NCBI GenBank assembly: GCA_021848825.1
Contig: JAJZTQ010000009.1
Span: 1 to 64,000, forward strand
Direction of reading: 5' to 3'
Length of the DNA: 64,000 nucleotides
From: Pseudomonadota bacterium
GTDB lineage: Bacteria > Pseudomonadota > Gammaproteobacteria > Burkholderiales > JABEVD01
Below the pieces are notes generated by a model. It saw only the letters and a program-made list of their open reading frames with translations, was not told the origin of the DNA and searched no databases. Position numbers and translations under genes: made by a program. Positions 36,563 to 45,870 of the stretch are shown one piece after another (position 1 is the stretch's first letter; each line of letters begins with the position of its first letter).

Positions 36563-37144
36563 CTAGCTGAGATCGAACATGTTCTTCACCGTATCATGAC
36601 CCATTTTCTTGTGTATCACCGCGGCGGCGATATGTCCCCACCAGTAGGCCCAGATGAAATTGGCGATGAAGCCATGGATGTCGTGAAAGAGCTCGGCCGT
36701 TGCATTTTTCGAGCCGTCCTCGGGCAGGATGAAGAAAAGGATTCCGCCTGTCAAAGCCATTCCCGTTGCGGAAAGAAAGCCCAATCCGTGCACGAATCCG
36801 GGCAATCCCCCTCTTCCCCCACCCTCAGGAAGCTTCAAGCTTTTGATCTCGCGAAGATCCTTCATCATCGACGAGAAGCCTTCCTTTCCCCAGGGAAAAA
36901 GAAATCTGAGATTGCTGTTGTCCTTCGCCCTGAGGCTCCATATCCAGTGAATGATCACGACAAGAAGCGCTGCCATGCCGACCCATTCGTGGATCTCGAA
37001 AGTCGTGGACTCGAGCACGCTGCGTTTTTCGCCGGCTTCCGGCGCCTCCATGACCAGGCTGATCAGGAGCTGGAAGGTGACGGTCGCAGCAAGCCCGAAA
37101 TGCAGAAACCTGGTTTGTCTCGCCCATACTTTCGATTCATTCAC
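36563..37144 (-). CDS. Cytochrome b561-type membrane protein
   Basis: The 193-aa protein has four predicted membrane helices with histidines placed for two b hemes (FLHFGLA, IHEWVG, FVHGLG, GHIAAAVIHKK). It may shuttle electrons from the quinone pool to a periplasmic acceptor. The start is GTG at 37144 with GGAGGGG seven bases upstream. It is divergent from the DUF2934 gene. Confidence 0.85.
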   Translation of the reverse strand: MNESKVWARQTRFLHFGLAATVTFQLLISLVMEAPEAGEKRSVLESTTFEIHEWVGMAALLVVIIHWIWSLRAKDNSNLRFLFPWGKEGFSSMMKDLREIKSLKLPEGGGRGGLPGFVHGLGFLSATGMALTGGILFFILPEDGSKNATAELFHDIHGFIANFIWAYWWGHIAAAVIHKKMGHDTVKNMFDLS

Positions 37145-37283
37145 GCCCGATCCCCTCCATGCCAGTAAAAGTCCAATTATAGCCTTCCCCAATTCTTCGA
37201 AGCTTAAAAATGCCGTCACAATTTGATTTTATCATGCTGCTGGACTACCCTTTTATCGTCCATAATGACTCTGGAGAAACGCA

Positions 37284-37562
37284 ATGGAAAAGACGGACGC
37301 AGCGAAACCCAAGACAAAAACCGCAGCGAAAGCTGCAGCAACAAGCGAAGCTGTAGTGAAGGCTGCACCCAGAAAAACGGTTTCGAGAACCAAGAAGGAT
37401 CCGCAGATCAGCCCGGAAATTCGCCACAGGATGATCGCCGACGCGGCCTATTACCGCGCGAAGAAATTCGGCTCGGCCGGCAGCGGAGACGATCTCGTGC
37501 ATTGGCTGGCCGCGGAAACGGAAATCGATGCGATGCTGAAGAAAGGCGAAATGTCAAGCTAG
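37284..37562 (+). CDS. DUF2934 family small protein
   Basis: The 92-aa protein has a Lys/Ala-rich N-terminus (like a histone H1-type tail) and the DUF2934 core IRHRMIADAAYYRAKKFG...DDLVHWLAAETEI. The core is seen in many proteobacteria; the role is unknown, though a basic tail suggests nucleic-acid contact (inference). GGAG precedes the start. It overlaps the convergent fnr gene by 9 bp. Confidence 0.85.
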   Translation: MEKTDAAKPKTKTAAKAAATSEAVVKAAPRKTVSRTKKDPQISPEIRHRMIADAAYYRAKKFGSAGSGDDLVHWLAAETEIDAMLKKGEMSS

Positions 37563-38279
37563 GGAACCGAGGAGGCGCTTCAACGCATTCGCATCCTTGA
37601 GTTCTATGAATTTCTTCTGCACGGCGATCAGCCCTTCATCCTGGAACTTGGAAAAGGTCCGGCTGACGGTTTCGAGCTTGAGTCCAAGGTAGCTGCCTAT
37701 TTCCTCCCGGGTCATCCTCAGCTGGAAGCTCGCCGCGGAATAGCCTCTTGCCGAGAAGCGCTGCGAAAGGTTGAGAAGGAAGGCAGCGAGCCTTTCTTCG
37801 GCGCGCATTTTGCCAAGCATCAGCATGATCTCGTGATCGAAAGCGATTTCCCTGCTCATGATCCTGTGAAGATTTTGCTGAAGAACCGGCATGCACATGC
37901 TGAGTTCCGAAAGCCTGTCGAAGGGGATCTCGCAGATCTCGCTGGTTTCAAGGGCCACCGCATCGCAGACATGCGCCCCTGAGCCGATCGCGTCGAGCCC
38001 CATGATGTCGCCCATCATGTGGAAACCCGTGACATGCTCCCGTCCATCTTCGTGCAGCACCGAAGTCTTGAAAAAGCCGCCCCGGATGGCATATATGGCA
38101 CTGAAAGGGCTGCCCGTACGGTAGAGATATTCCCCTCTTTTCACGAGCTTCTTGCTTCCTGCCAGCGCATCGAGCTGCTCGAGTTCCTGCGGACCGAATC
38201 CGATGGGCAGGCAAAGCTCCCGGAGGCTGCACAGCGAGCAGACCACCTTGAGCTGATTCAGGATATTGTCCTCTTTCAA
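37554..38279 (-). CDS. fnr: Oxygen-sensing transcription regulator FNR
   Basis: The 241-aa protein has the N-terminal cysteines C14, C17, C23 (CSLCSLRELC) and C105 for the oxygen-labile 4Fe-4S cluster, a CRP fold, a dimer helix, and a recognition helix with E-T-V-S-R that reads TTGAT half-sites. The start appears to be TTG at 38279; no better start is available. It is divergent from hemN across a 105-bp gap holding FNR-like sites, so it may control hemN and itself. The perfect FNR box at 30563 is a likely target. Confidence 0.95.
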   Translation of the reverse strand: MKEDNILNQLKVVCSLCSLRELCLPIGFGPQELEQLDALAGSKKLVKRGEYLYRTGSPFSAIYAIRGGFFKTSVLHEDGREHVTGFHMMGDIMGLDAIGSGAHVCDAVALETSEICEIPFDRLSELSMCMPVLQQNLHRIMSREIAFDHEIMLMLGKMRAEERLAAFLLNLSQRFSARGYSAASFQLRMTREEIGSYLGLKLETVSRTFSKFQDEGLIAVQKKFIELKDANALKRLLGSLA

Positions 38280-38319
38280 GATCCGTTCCGTCTTTCGATG
38301 GTGAAATATGACATGGATT

Positions 38320-38361
38320 ATGACTTATATCAAATTGTTTCGTTATACAATTGATCATAAT
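38320..38361 (+). promoter_or_regulatory. FNR-like site and -10 element of hemN
   Basis: ATGACTTATATCAA (38320-38333) matches the FNR consensus at 8 of 10 positions: a perfect right half and a weaker left half. Its centre lies 41.5 bp before the start predicted from CATAAT (38356-38361). This is class II spacing. A second half-site TTGAT at 38351 overlaps the -10. Known hemN genes are FNR/Anr-controlled in other proteobacteria. Confidence 0.6.
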
Positions 38362-38384
38362 AATCGGTTTACCCAGGAGCAAAC

Positions 38385-39773
38385 ATGGATTTAGGCGAAG
38401 CCCTTCCGCCGCTAGAGGTGGATATCGACCTGATCAGAAGACTGGACCGGAACGGTCCGCGTTACACATCCTATCCCACAGCGGACAGGTTCGGGAATTT
38501 CACCGCCGACGACTACAGATTCTGGGCCGAAAAGCGCGACAAGGCGAATCCGCTCTCGATCTATGTCCATCTGCCTTTCTGTAACACGATCTGCTATTAC
38601 TGCGCCTGCAACAAGGTGATCACGAAGGACAAGGAGAAGGCTGCCGAATATCTCCGCTATCTCTTTCTTGAAATCGAAATGCAGGGCGAGATTTTCGGGA
38701 AAGATTCGCCCGTCGAGCAGCTGCACTTCGGCGGAGGAACGCCCACCTTCCTCTCCGACGAGGAAATGGCCGCCCTCGTGGAGAAGATCGGAAATCATTT
38801 CAGGTTCGTGGAAAACGGCGAATATTCAATCGAGATCGATCCCAGGAAAGTGAACGAGGCGACGATAGCAAACCTTGCGAAAATCGGCTTCAACAGGATC
38901 AGCCTCGGCGTCCAGGATTTCGACCGGCAGGTTCAGCTTGCAGTCAACAGGATTCAATCGGAAGAAGAGACATTGAGGGTCATCCATGCCGCGAGGGCCG
39001 AAGGATTCAAGTCTCTCAGCATAGACCTCATCTACGGACTGCCGAAGCAGAGTCTGGACGGATTTCTGAAAACGCTGGAAAAGGTGATAGCAGCGGGCCC
39101 GGACAGGATTTCCATCTACAATTACGCGCACCTCCCTCTCGTTTTCAAGCCGCAGCGGCGAATCGAAGAAAAGGACCTGCCCTCGCCTGCCGAAAAACTC
39201 GACATACTGGCGCAGACCATCAGCCTGCTCACTCATTCCGGCTTTTCTTATATCGGCATGGATCATTTCGCCAGGCCTTCCGACGAACTGGCGATCGCCC
39301 AGCGAAACGGCAAGCTTCACAGAAACTTCCAGGGCTATTCCACCCATGCCGACTGCGACCTCGTCGCCCTTGGCGTGAGCGCGATCGGCAGGATCGGACC
39401 GACCTACAGCCAGAACTTCAGGACGCTCGAAGACTATTATTCGCACATCGAAAGGAAAGAACTTCCCATCATGCGCGGCCTCGTTCTGGACCAAGACGAC
39501 CTCCTGAGGCGCGAAATCATTCAGGCGCTGATGTGCCATTTCTCGCTTTCGAAATCGGATTTCGAAAGGAAATTTTCGATCGTCTTCGACGAATACTTCG
39601 GAAATGAGCTCGAAAAGCTCGGAGAATACGAGAAGGAAGGCCTGATCGAGCTCGAAAGGAATGCCGTCACGGTGAGCCCCAAGGGACGCCTGCTGATCCG
39701 CAACCTCTGCATGGTATTCGACAGATATCTCTCCCTGGACGAAAACCAGGTCAAATATTCGAAGGTCATCTGA
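38385..39773 (+). CDS. hemN: Oxygen-independent coproporphyrinogen III oxidase
   Basis: The 462-aa radical-SAM enzyme has the cluster motif CNTICYYCAC (C66, C70, C73, with the HemN-specific C75) and GGGTPTFLS. It decarboxylates coproporphyrinogen III without oxygen, so heme can be made in anoxia. CAGGAG precedes the start. It is divergent from fnr and followed 5 bp later by ylqF. Confidence 0.96.
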   Translation: MDLGEALPPLEVDIDLIRRLDRNGPRYTSYPTADRFGNFTADDYRFWAEKRDKANPLSIYVHLPFCNTICYYCACNKVITKDKEKAAEYLRYLFLEIEMQGEIFGKDSPVEQLHFGGGTPTFLSDEEMAALVEKIGNHFRFVENGEYSIEIDPRKVNEATIANLAKIGFNRISLGVQDFDRQVQLAVNRIQSEEETLRVIHAARAEGFKSLSIDLIYGLPKQSLDGFLKTLEKVIAAGPDRISIYNYAHLPLVFKPQRRIEEKDLPSPAEKLDILAQTISLLTHSGFSYIGMDHFARPSDELAIAQRNGKLHRNFQGYSTHADCDLVALGVSAIGRIGPTYSQNFRTLEDYYSHIERKELPIMRGLVLDQDDLLRREIIQALMCHFSLSKSDFERKFSIVFDEYFGNELEKLGEYEKEGLIELERNAVTVSPKGRLLIRNLCMVFDRYLSLDENQVKYSKVI

Positions 39774-39778
39774 GCCGA

Positions 39779-40594
39779 ATGAGCATCCAGTGGTACCCTG
39801 GGCACATGCACAAGGCGAAACGGGAAATCATCGAAGCGATGCCCGTCGTCGACGTCGTGATCGAAGTGCTCGACGCAAGGATCCCCCGTTCCAGCGAAAA
39901 TCCGCTGATCGGTTCGATCAGTCAGAACAGGCCTACGCTGAAGGTATTGAACAAGTGCGATCTTGCCGATCCGGAAGTGACGGCATTGTGGCTCTCCAGC
40001 ATGAAGGAAACTGTCGCTGTCTCGCTTTCCGATTCCCTTGGCGCAAAAGCGGTGATAGCGCGGTGCAGGAAGCTCGCCCCCGATCGAGGCACGACCCTGA
40101 AGCCATTGCGCATCATGATCCTCGGCATTCCCAATGTAGGGAAATCGACGCTGATCAACCATCTCGCATCCAGACGAGCCGCGAAAGTCGCGGATGAGCC
40201 GGCAGTGACCAAGATGCAGCAGAAGGTCGAACTCGAAAAAGGCTTGCTGCTCGTCGACACGCCCGGCATCACCTGGCCAAAATTCGAGAACGAGGCAGGC
40301 TACCGTCTTGCCGTGACTGGCGCGATAGGAAAGAACGCCATGGATGTGGTCGAAGTCGCATCTTTCGCTGCTGATTACCTGGTTTCGAACTATCCTGGAT
40401 TGATCAGGTCGCGCTACGGGATCGATTCCGGGGAAGGCCACGATCTCGTCGAGAAGATCGGGCGGCAGCGAGGCTGCCTGAAATCAGGCGGCCTGGTCGA
40501 CATGGAAAAGGCGTCACAAGCCTTGCTGCAGGAATTCAGAAGCGGAAAAATTGGGCGAATCAGCCTGGAGAAACCAACTAGCGAACCGAAATGA
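39779..40594 (+). CDS. ylqF: Ribosome biogenesis GTPase YlqF/RbgA
   Basis: The 271-aa GTPase has the circularly permuted order: NKCD (G4) near residue 58 comes before the P-loop GIPNVGKST (116-124) and DTPG (G3, near 162). RbgA helps late assembly of the large ribosomal subunit. The stop overlaps pepN (ATGA). Confidence 0.93.
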   Translation: MSIQWYPGHMHKAKREIIEAMPVVDVVIEVLDARIPRSSENPLIGSISQNRPTLKVLNKCDLADPEVTALWLSSMKETVAVSLSDSLGAKAVIARCRKLAPDRGTTLKPLRIMILGIPNVGKSTLINHLASRRAAKVADEPAVTKMQQKVELEKGLLLVDTPGITWPKFENEAGYRLAVTGAIGKNAMDVVEVASFAADYLVSNYPGLIRSRYGIDSGEGHDLVEKIGRQRGCLKSGGLVDMEKASQALLQEFRSGKIGRISLEKPTSEPK

Positions 40595-43170
40595 AAAATC
40601 CGAAAACGATCTATCTCAAAGACTATGCCCCGCCACCGTTCCTCGTCGACCAGATCGACCTCAAATTCGACATCCACGAAAGCCATACCCTTGTCCATTC
40701 CCGCATGCTGATATCGAGGAATCCCCTGAACCCGCAGATCCACTTGCGGCTCGACGGCGAGGCGCTCGAACTCAGGGAAGTCATCCTGAATGGCGAAGTG
40801 ACCACTCGCTTCGGTACGGATGAGGAAGGCATGACGATATATGACGTGCCGGACGATTTCACCCTGGAAGTCGCGAACGTCATCCATCCCGAATCGAATA
40901 CCTCGCTGATGGGACTCTACCGCTCGAATGGCAATCATTACACCCAATGCGAGGCTGAAGGATTCAGGAAAATCACCTATTTTCCGGACAGACCGGATGT
41001 CATGTCGAGATATACGACGACGATCATCGCGAGCAAGAATCAATGCCCCGCGCTGCTTTCCAATGGCAATCTCGTCGGGGAAGGGGTCTTTGACAAACAC
41101 AGGCATTGGGCCAAATGGGTGGACCCGTACCGCAAACCATCCTACCTCTTCGCCCTCGTCGCAGGCAATCTCGAGAAATTCGAGGACGAATTCGTGACGA
41201 TGCAGAAACGTCGCGTCCTGCTCCAGATCTACACCGAACCGGGCAACCTGCACAAGTGCAAGCACGCCATGGCGTCATTGAAGCGCGCCATGGACTGGGA
41301 CGAAAAGCATTTCGGCCTTTCATATGATCTGGATCGCTACATGATCGTCGCGGTATCCGACTTCAACATGGGCGCAATGGAAAACAAGGGGCTCAACATA
41401 TTCAATTCGAAGTATGTGCTCGCTACCGAGGAGACAGCAACAGATTCGGATTTCGAAGCGATAGAGAGCGTGATAGGACACGAATATTTCCACAACTGGA
41501 CGGGAAACAGGGTCACCTGCCGGGACTGGTTCCAGCTCTCTCTGAAGGAAGGATTGACGGTATTCAGGGACCAGGAATTCTCTTCCGACCTGCACTCCAG
41601 GGCGGTGAAGCGCATCCGCGACGTCCGGAGCCTTAGGGCTTACCAGTTCACCGAAGATGCAGGTCCCATGGCTCATCCGGTGAGACCTGAATCCTATATC
41701 GAAATCAGCAATTTCTATACTGCGACCGTGTATTCTAAAGGCGCAGAAGTGATCAGGATGATCAGGGCGCTTCTGGGGCGCGCAGGTTTCAGGGCGGGAA
41801 TGGAGGAATATTTCAGGCGCCATGACGGCTGCGCCGTGACCACGGAGGATTTCGTCAGCGCAATGGAAGGCGCGACAGGGGTCGATCTTTCCCGGTTCAG
41901 GCTCTGGTATTCGCAGGCCGGCACGCCGAAAGTGGAGGTCCATTCCTTTTTCGATCAGGACAAGAACAGCTATACCCTGACCTTCCGTCAGTCCTGCCCG
42001 CCCACCCCAGGGCAACAGGAAAAACTTCCCTTCCATATCCCGGTTGAAATCGGTCTCCTGAAACGGGACGGAACCGAATTCGAACTCGGACTGGAAAATG
42101 AAACAGGGCTTTTCGCATCGAGCCGCCTCATTGAGCTCAACGAGAAGGAATCCTCGTTCACTTTCGTCGGAATAGACCACCTTCCCGTTCCTTCATTGCT
42201 GAGAGGATTTTCTGCGCCCGTCAGGCTCGAGTTTCCCTATCAGGATGAAGAACTCGCCTTCCTCATGATGCACGACACGGACACCTTCAACCGGTGGGAT
42301 GCGGGACAGCGCCTGGTGATGAAGTCGCTCGTCTCGCTCTCGATGAAAAACGCTGAATCGATAGACGAGCGCATCCTGGACGCGATGGGGAAAATCCTGA
42401 ACGATGCTTCGGACCCTGCCTTCAGGAGCCTGATGCTGACGCTGCCTACGGAATCGGAAATCGCCGAAGAAATCGAGTCTTTCGATCCCGTTTCCATCCA
42501 CCTCGGCAGGAAATCGGCAAGGGCTTCGATCTCTCGCGCACTGAAGGAAGGCTTCCTGGAGCGATACGATCAGCCGGCTCCGGACGACGGTTCGAGGGCA
42601 TTGAGGAATGTCTGCCTGGGTTATCTGATGGAAAATCCGGATCAGGAAATCATCACCGCCTGCAGCGAACAGTTCGCGAAATCGACCAACATGACGGACA
42701 GCCTGGCGGCGCTTCAGGCCTTGTCAGGATGCGATTGCCCTGAAAGGGGTTTCTCTCTCGACGCCTTTTACGAGCGCTGGAAGAAGGATGCGCTCGTCCT
42801 CGACAAATGGTTCGCGATCCAGGCCACGTCGCCTCTTCCCGGAACGCTTGAAAGGGTGAAGGCGCTCGCCTCCCACAAGGCTTTCGACGAAAAGAATCCC
42901 AACAAAGTGCGCGCACTCATCGGCGCATTTGCGCATTCCAATCCGCTTCATTTCCATACGCGGGAAGGCTATGGCTTCGTGAAGGAAAAGGTGCTCGAGA
43001 TAGACAGGCTGAATCCGCAGGTCGCGGCGAGGCTCGTCACCGCGTTTTCGCGCTGGAGGCGGGTGGAACCTGAAAGAAGGGAAATGATGAGAGCGAATCT
43101 CGAAGCGATTATCGACGCTCCCGGACTCTCCAAGGACACTTTCGAAATCGTTTCGAAAAGCCTTTCATGA
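40591..43170 (+). CDS. pepN: Aminopeptidase N
   Basis: The 859-aa M1 metallopeptidase has GAMEN (substrate N-terminus site) followed by the zinc motif HEYFHNWTGN (H297-H301) and the distal glutamate in LKEGLTVFRDQEF. It trims N-terminal residues in the cytoplasm. The start overlaps ylqF. The end overlaps the convergent DUF3293 gene by 6 bp. Confidence 0.96.
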   Translation: MKNPKTIYLKDYAPPPFLVDQIDLKFDIHESHTLVHSRMLISRNPLNPQIHLRLDGEALELREVILNGEVTTRFGTDEEGMTIYDVPDDFTLEVANVIHPESNTSLMGLYRSNGNHYTQCEAEGFRKITYFPDRPDVMSRYTTTIIASKNQCPALLSNGNLVGEGVFDKHRHWAKWVDPYRKPSYLFALVAGNLEKFEDEFVTMQKRRVLLQIYTEPGNLHKCKHAMASLKRAMDWDEKHFGLSYDLDRYMIVAVSDFNMGAMENKGLNIFNSKYVLATEETATDSDFEAIESVIGHEYFHNWTGNRVTCRDWFQLSLKEGLTVFRDQEFSSDLHSRAVKRIRDVRSLRAYQFTEDAGPMAHPVRPESYIEISNFYTATVYSKGAEVIRMIRALLGRAGFRAGMEEYFRRHDGCAVTTEDFVSAMEGATGVDLSRFRLWYSQAGTPKVEVHSFFDQDKNSYTLTFRQSCPPTPGQQEKLPFHIPVEIGLLKRDGTEFELGLENETGLFASSRLIELNEKESSFTFVGIDHLPVPSLLRGFSAPVRLEFPYQDEELAFLMMHDTDTFNRWDAGQRLVMKSLVSLSMKNAESIDERILDAMGKILNDASDPAFRSLMLTLPTESEIAEEIESFDPVSIHLGRKSARASISRALKEGFLERYDQPAPDDGSRALRNVCLGYLMENPDQEIITACSEQFAKSTNMTDSLAALQALSGCDCPERGFSLDAFYERWKKDALVLDKWFAIQATSPLPGTLERVKALASHKAFDEKNPNKVRALIGAFAHSNPLHFHTREGYGFVKEKVLEIDRLNPQVAARLVTAFSRWRRVEPERREMMRANLEAIIDAPGLSKDTFEIVSKSLS

Positions 43171-43557
43171 AGCCAGAACGAGGCGGGCCCGATGCCCGTT
43201 TTCTCCGAACAGAAAGGCATTCTGCCCGAATTCCCCGGCGAGCGTTGCCGCTTCATGTTCAGTGATGCCGCAGACGAGCACGCTCTCCTCGGGCGGCCAG
43301 CTTCCCCTGTCAGGAATGCCGATTCCGCGGAAAATGCGGAACGGCTTCAGCCGCTCGAGAAGCAGGGCATGACGTCTTTCATTGTCGCTGCAGAGTACAG
43401 AGCCGGGGTTTGTTGCCGAAACGAAGGCCCATGACCTGCCTTCGAGCAGTTCATCCAGCCTCTTGTGCTTCATTCCTGTCCTGATGTCGACATGTTCATC
43501 GCCAAAGAAAACGCGATAGGTCGTATCGAGATAGGCTTGAAGCAATGCTTCCTTCAA
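43165..43557 (-). CDS. DUF3293 family protein
   Basis: The 130-aa protein has the DUF3293 pattern: AYLDTTYRV near the start, FVSATNPGS, then NERRHALL and late LAGEFGQNAFLF. The role is unknown. The start is TTG at 43557, overlapping the methyltransferase stop (TTGA); there is no strong ribosome site, so it depends on coupling (inference). Confidence 0.8.
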   Translation of the reverse strand: MKEALLQAYLDTTYRVFFGDEHVDIRTGMKHKRLDELLEGRSWAFVSATNPGSVLCSDNERRHALLLERLKPFRIFRGIGIPDRGSWPPEESVLVCGITEHEAATLAGEFGQNAFLFGENGHRARLVLAS

Positions 43558-44150
43558 GGCTTTCTTGCGACGAGATCGATGAGGGCGGATCGGCCGCTGT
43601 GTCCTTCTCCTTCATCGACCATCGCCTCCCTTGACTCGAGATGAAGGATCTCGAAATCGGAGAACGCCTCCCTCAGCATTTCCTCGGTGTAGAGATTCTC
43701 GAGCTGGGAAGGTCCGCCCGTCCTGTATTCGAGCTGCTTCGGGGAATACCCCTCGAGGATCAGGAGCCCGCCTTGCTTCAGGCAGTTCTTGATTTCGCCG
43801 AACATCTTTTCCCTGGCTTCCCTTCCTGCGAACTGGATGAAGATCGCGACCACTGCATCGAAGCGCTCGATCCCCCATTTCCATTGCGTGAGATCGGCGA
43901 GCTCGAATTTCACGGGAAGGTCGCCCGCCAGTTTTTTGGCCTTTTCCTGCGCAATCGGCGAAAAATCGACGGAGAGCACATCCAGCCCCTGCGCCGCAAG
44001 CCACGCGCCGTTTCTTCCCTCGCCGTCTGCGACGGCAAGCACCTGCTGCCCCGGATGAAAACGGAATTGCTGGGAAACAAGAAAGGCATTCGGCCTGGTG
44101 CCGAAAAGATAATGCTCGCTGGCGTAACGGTTGTCCCAGAATTCTCTCAT
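43554..44150 (-). CDS. SAM-dependent methyltransferase, TehB-like
   Basis: The 198-aa class I methyltransferase starts FWDNRYASEHYLFGTRPNAFL, as in the TehB/thiopurine-type group, and has the SAM loop LAVADGEGRNGAWLA. The substrate is unknown; such enzymes detoxify metalloids or thiols in some bacteria. Divergent from mutL with 40 bp between them. Confidence 0.85.
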   Translation of the reverse strand: MREFWDNRYASEHYLFGTRPNAFLVSQQFRFHPGQQVLAVADGEGRNGAWLAAQGLDVLSVDFSPIAQEKAKKLAGDLPVKFELADLTQWKWGIERFDAVVAIFIQFAGREAREKMFGEIKNCLKQGGLLILEGYSPKQLEYRTGGPSQLENLYTEEMLREAFSDFEILHLESREAMVDEGEGHSGRSALIDLVARKP

Positions 44151-44190
44151 GCTTGCTCCAAAATGATGTTTCCCATGTAAAATTCACGGC

Positions 44191-45870
44191 ATGGGCACCA
44201 TCAACATTCTACCAGACCTTCTCATCAGCCAGATCGCTGCAGGCGAAGTCGTCGAGCGCCCCGCCTCCGCGCTCAAGGAGCTTCTGGAAAACAGCCTGGA
44301 TTCAGGAGCAAGCGCCATCACGGTGCAGCTCCTTGAAGGAGGAACGAGGCTCATCAGGGTGACGGACAATGGTTCAGGCATAGGCAGGGAGGACCTGAAG
44401 CTTGCGCTCACCCGGCACGCAACGAGCAAAATCTCGACCCTGGAGGAACTGCAGAGCGTGAAAAGCCTGGGCTTCAGGGGAGAAGCGCTGGCAAGCATCG
44501 CTGCCGTGTCACGCCTTTCGCTCACGAGCAGAAGGAAGGAAGATCATCACGCCTGGAAAATAGAAGGACAAGACGATCCGGTTCCGGCCTCAGGCGGGAT
44601 CGGAACCTCGGTCGATGTTTCCGACCTCTATTACAACACGCCTGCAAGACGCAAATTCCTGAAGTCTCCTGCAACGGAATTTTCCCATTGCCTGGAAGTT
44701 TTCAGACGGATCGCCCTTTCCTCTCCCGAGGTCGCCTATACCCTCCAGCACAACGGCAGGACATTGCATCAGCTGAACAAGGATACGCTCGAAAAGCGGA
44801 TTGCCGACATCCTGGGCGATGAATTCGGAAAAGCGGCCTTCATCGTCGATGAGGCCTCATCCGGGCTCGTTCTGAAAGGAATGGCCGGGAAGCCCGCCTT
44901 TTCCTCCTCATCGAGGGAAAGCCAGTACTTCTTCGTCAACGGCCGCTTCGTCAGGGACAAGCTGCTGCATCACGCGCTGAAGCAGGCCTATCAGGACGTG
45001 CTGCACCATCAGCTTCATCCCGCTTTCGCGCTTTTCCTTTCAATCCCCCCTGACGAGATCGATGTCAACGTCCATCCTGCGAAGACCGAAATCAGGTTCA
45101 GGGAATCGCGTCCAGTCCACCAGTTCGTCTTTCATGCGCTCGAAAAGGGACTGTCCATGCCTGCTGCCGAAAGACCTGTCAGGGAAATGCCATTCCAGCC
45201 GGTTCAGCAGAAAATGGAATTGCGCGCTTCCCCCGCCTTTTACGAGAAGCTTTTCGAGAAGCCGCAGGAGCCGGAAGCAAAAAACCCTTCGGAATTTCCG
45301 CTCGGCTTTGCGATCGGCCAGCTCTCCGGCATCTACATCCTTGCGCAAAACAGCGAAGGACTGGTCGTGGTCGACATGCATGCCGCACACGAGCGCATCG
45401 TTTACGAAAAGCTGAAGATGTCCGCCGGCAAGTTTTCCATGCAGCCCCTGCTCGTGCCCGCCACTTTCAATGCCACACCGCTTGAAACGGAGATCGCCGA
45501 AATCCATCATGATTTCCTGCTTGAACTGGGCTTCGACATCTCCGCTCTTTCCCCCACCACGCTCATCGTCAGGGGCATTCCCGCGCTCCTCAAGGGAACG
45601 GATGCGACGGCGCTTGCCCGCGCCGTATTGCAGGAAACAGCGGAATACGGCACGGCAAGGACCCTCACCGAAAGACGCAACGAACTTCTCGCGACGATGG
45701 CCTGCCATGGCGCGGTAAGGGCAAAGCGACTGCTCACCCTTCAGGAAATGGATGCGCTGTTGAGGGAAATGGAGGAGACGGAGCGGTCAGGCCAGTGCAA
45801 TCATGGGCGACCGACATGGTTCCAATTGACGCTCTCGGATCTGGACAAGCTTTTCATGCGGGGAAAATGA
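44191..45870 (+). CDS. mutL: DNA mismatch repair protein MutL
   Basis: The 559-aa GHKL ATPase has ELLENSLDSGA, DNGSGI and GFRGEALASIAAVS in the N-terminal half and the C-terminal dimer domain (HAAHERIVYEKLK, late CHGAVRAKR). It links MutS to downstream nucleases. No clear DQHAAHE-type endonuclease metal motif (DQHAxxExxxxE) is visible; the sequence reads DMHAAHERIVYEK, so nicking activity is uncertain. It overlaps miaA (ATGA), a gene pair conserved in proteobacteria. Confidence 0.95.
   Translation: MGTINILPDLLISQIAAGEVVERPASALKELLENSLDSGASAITVQLLEGGTRLIRVTDNGSGIGREDLKLALTRHATSKISTLEELQSVKSLGFRGEALASIAAVSRLSLTSRRKEDHHAWKIEGQDDPVPASGGIGTSVDVSDLYYNTPARRKFLKSPATEFSHCLEVFRRIALSSPEVAYTLQHNGRTLHQLNKDTLEKRIADILGDEFGKAAFIVDEASSGLVLKGMAGKPAFSSSSRESQYFFVNGRFVRDKLLHHALKQAYQDVLHHQLHPAFALFLSIPPDEIDVNVHPAKTEIRFRESRPVHQFVFHALEKGLSMPAAERPVREMPFQPVQQKMELRASPAFYEKLFEKPQEPEAKNPSEFPLGFAIGQLSGIYILAQNSEGLVVVDMHAAHERIVYEKLKMSAGKFSMQPLLVPATFNATPLETEIAEIHHDFLLELGFDISALSPTTLIVRGIPALLKGTDATALARAVLQETAEYGTARTLTERRNELLATMACHGAVRAKRLLTLQEMDALLREMEETERSGQCNHGRPTWFQLTLSDLDKLFMRGK

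Noticed and set aside
37230..37250. FNR-like TTGATTTTATCA upstream of the DUF2934 gene
   Set aside because: The spacing between half-sites is wrong by one base and the right half does not match.
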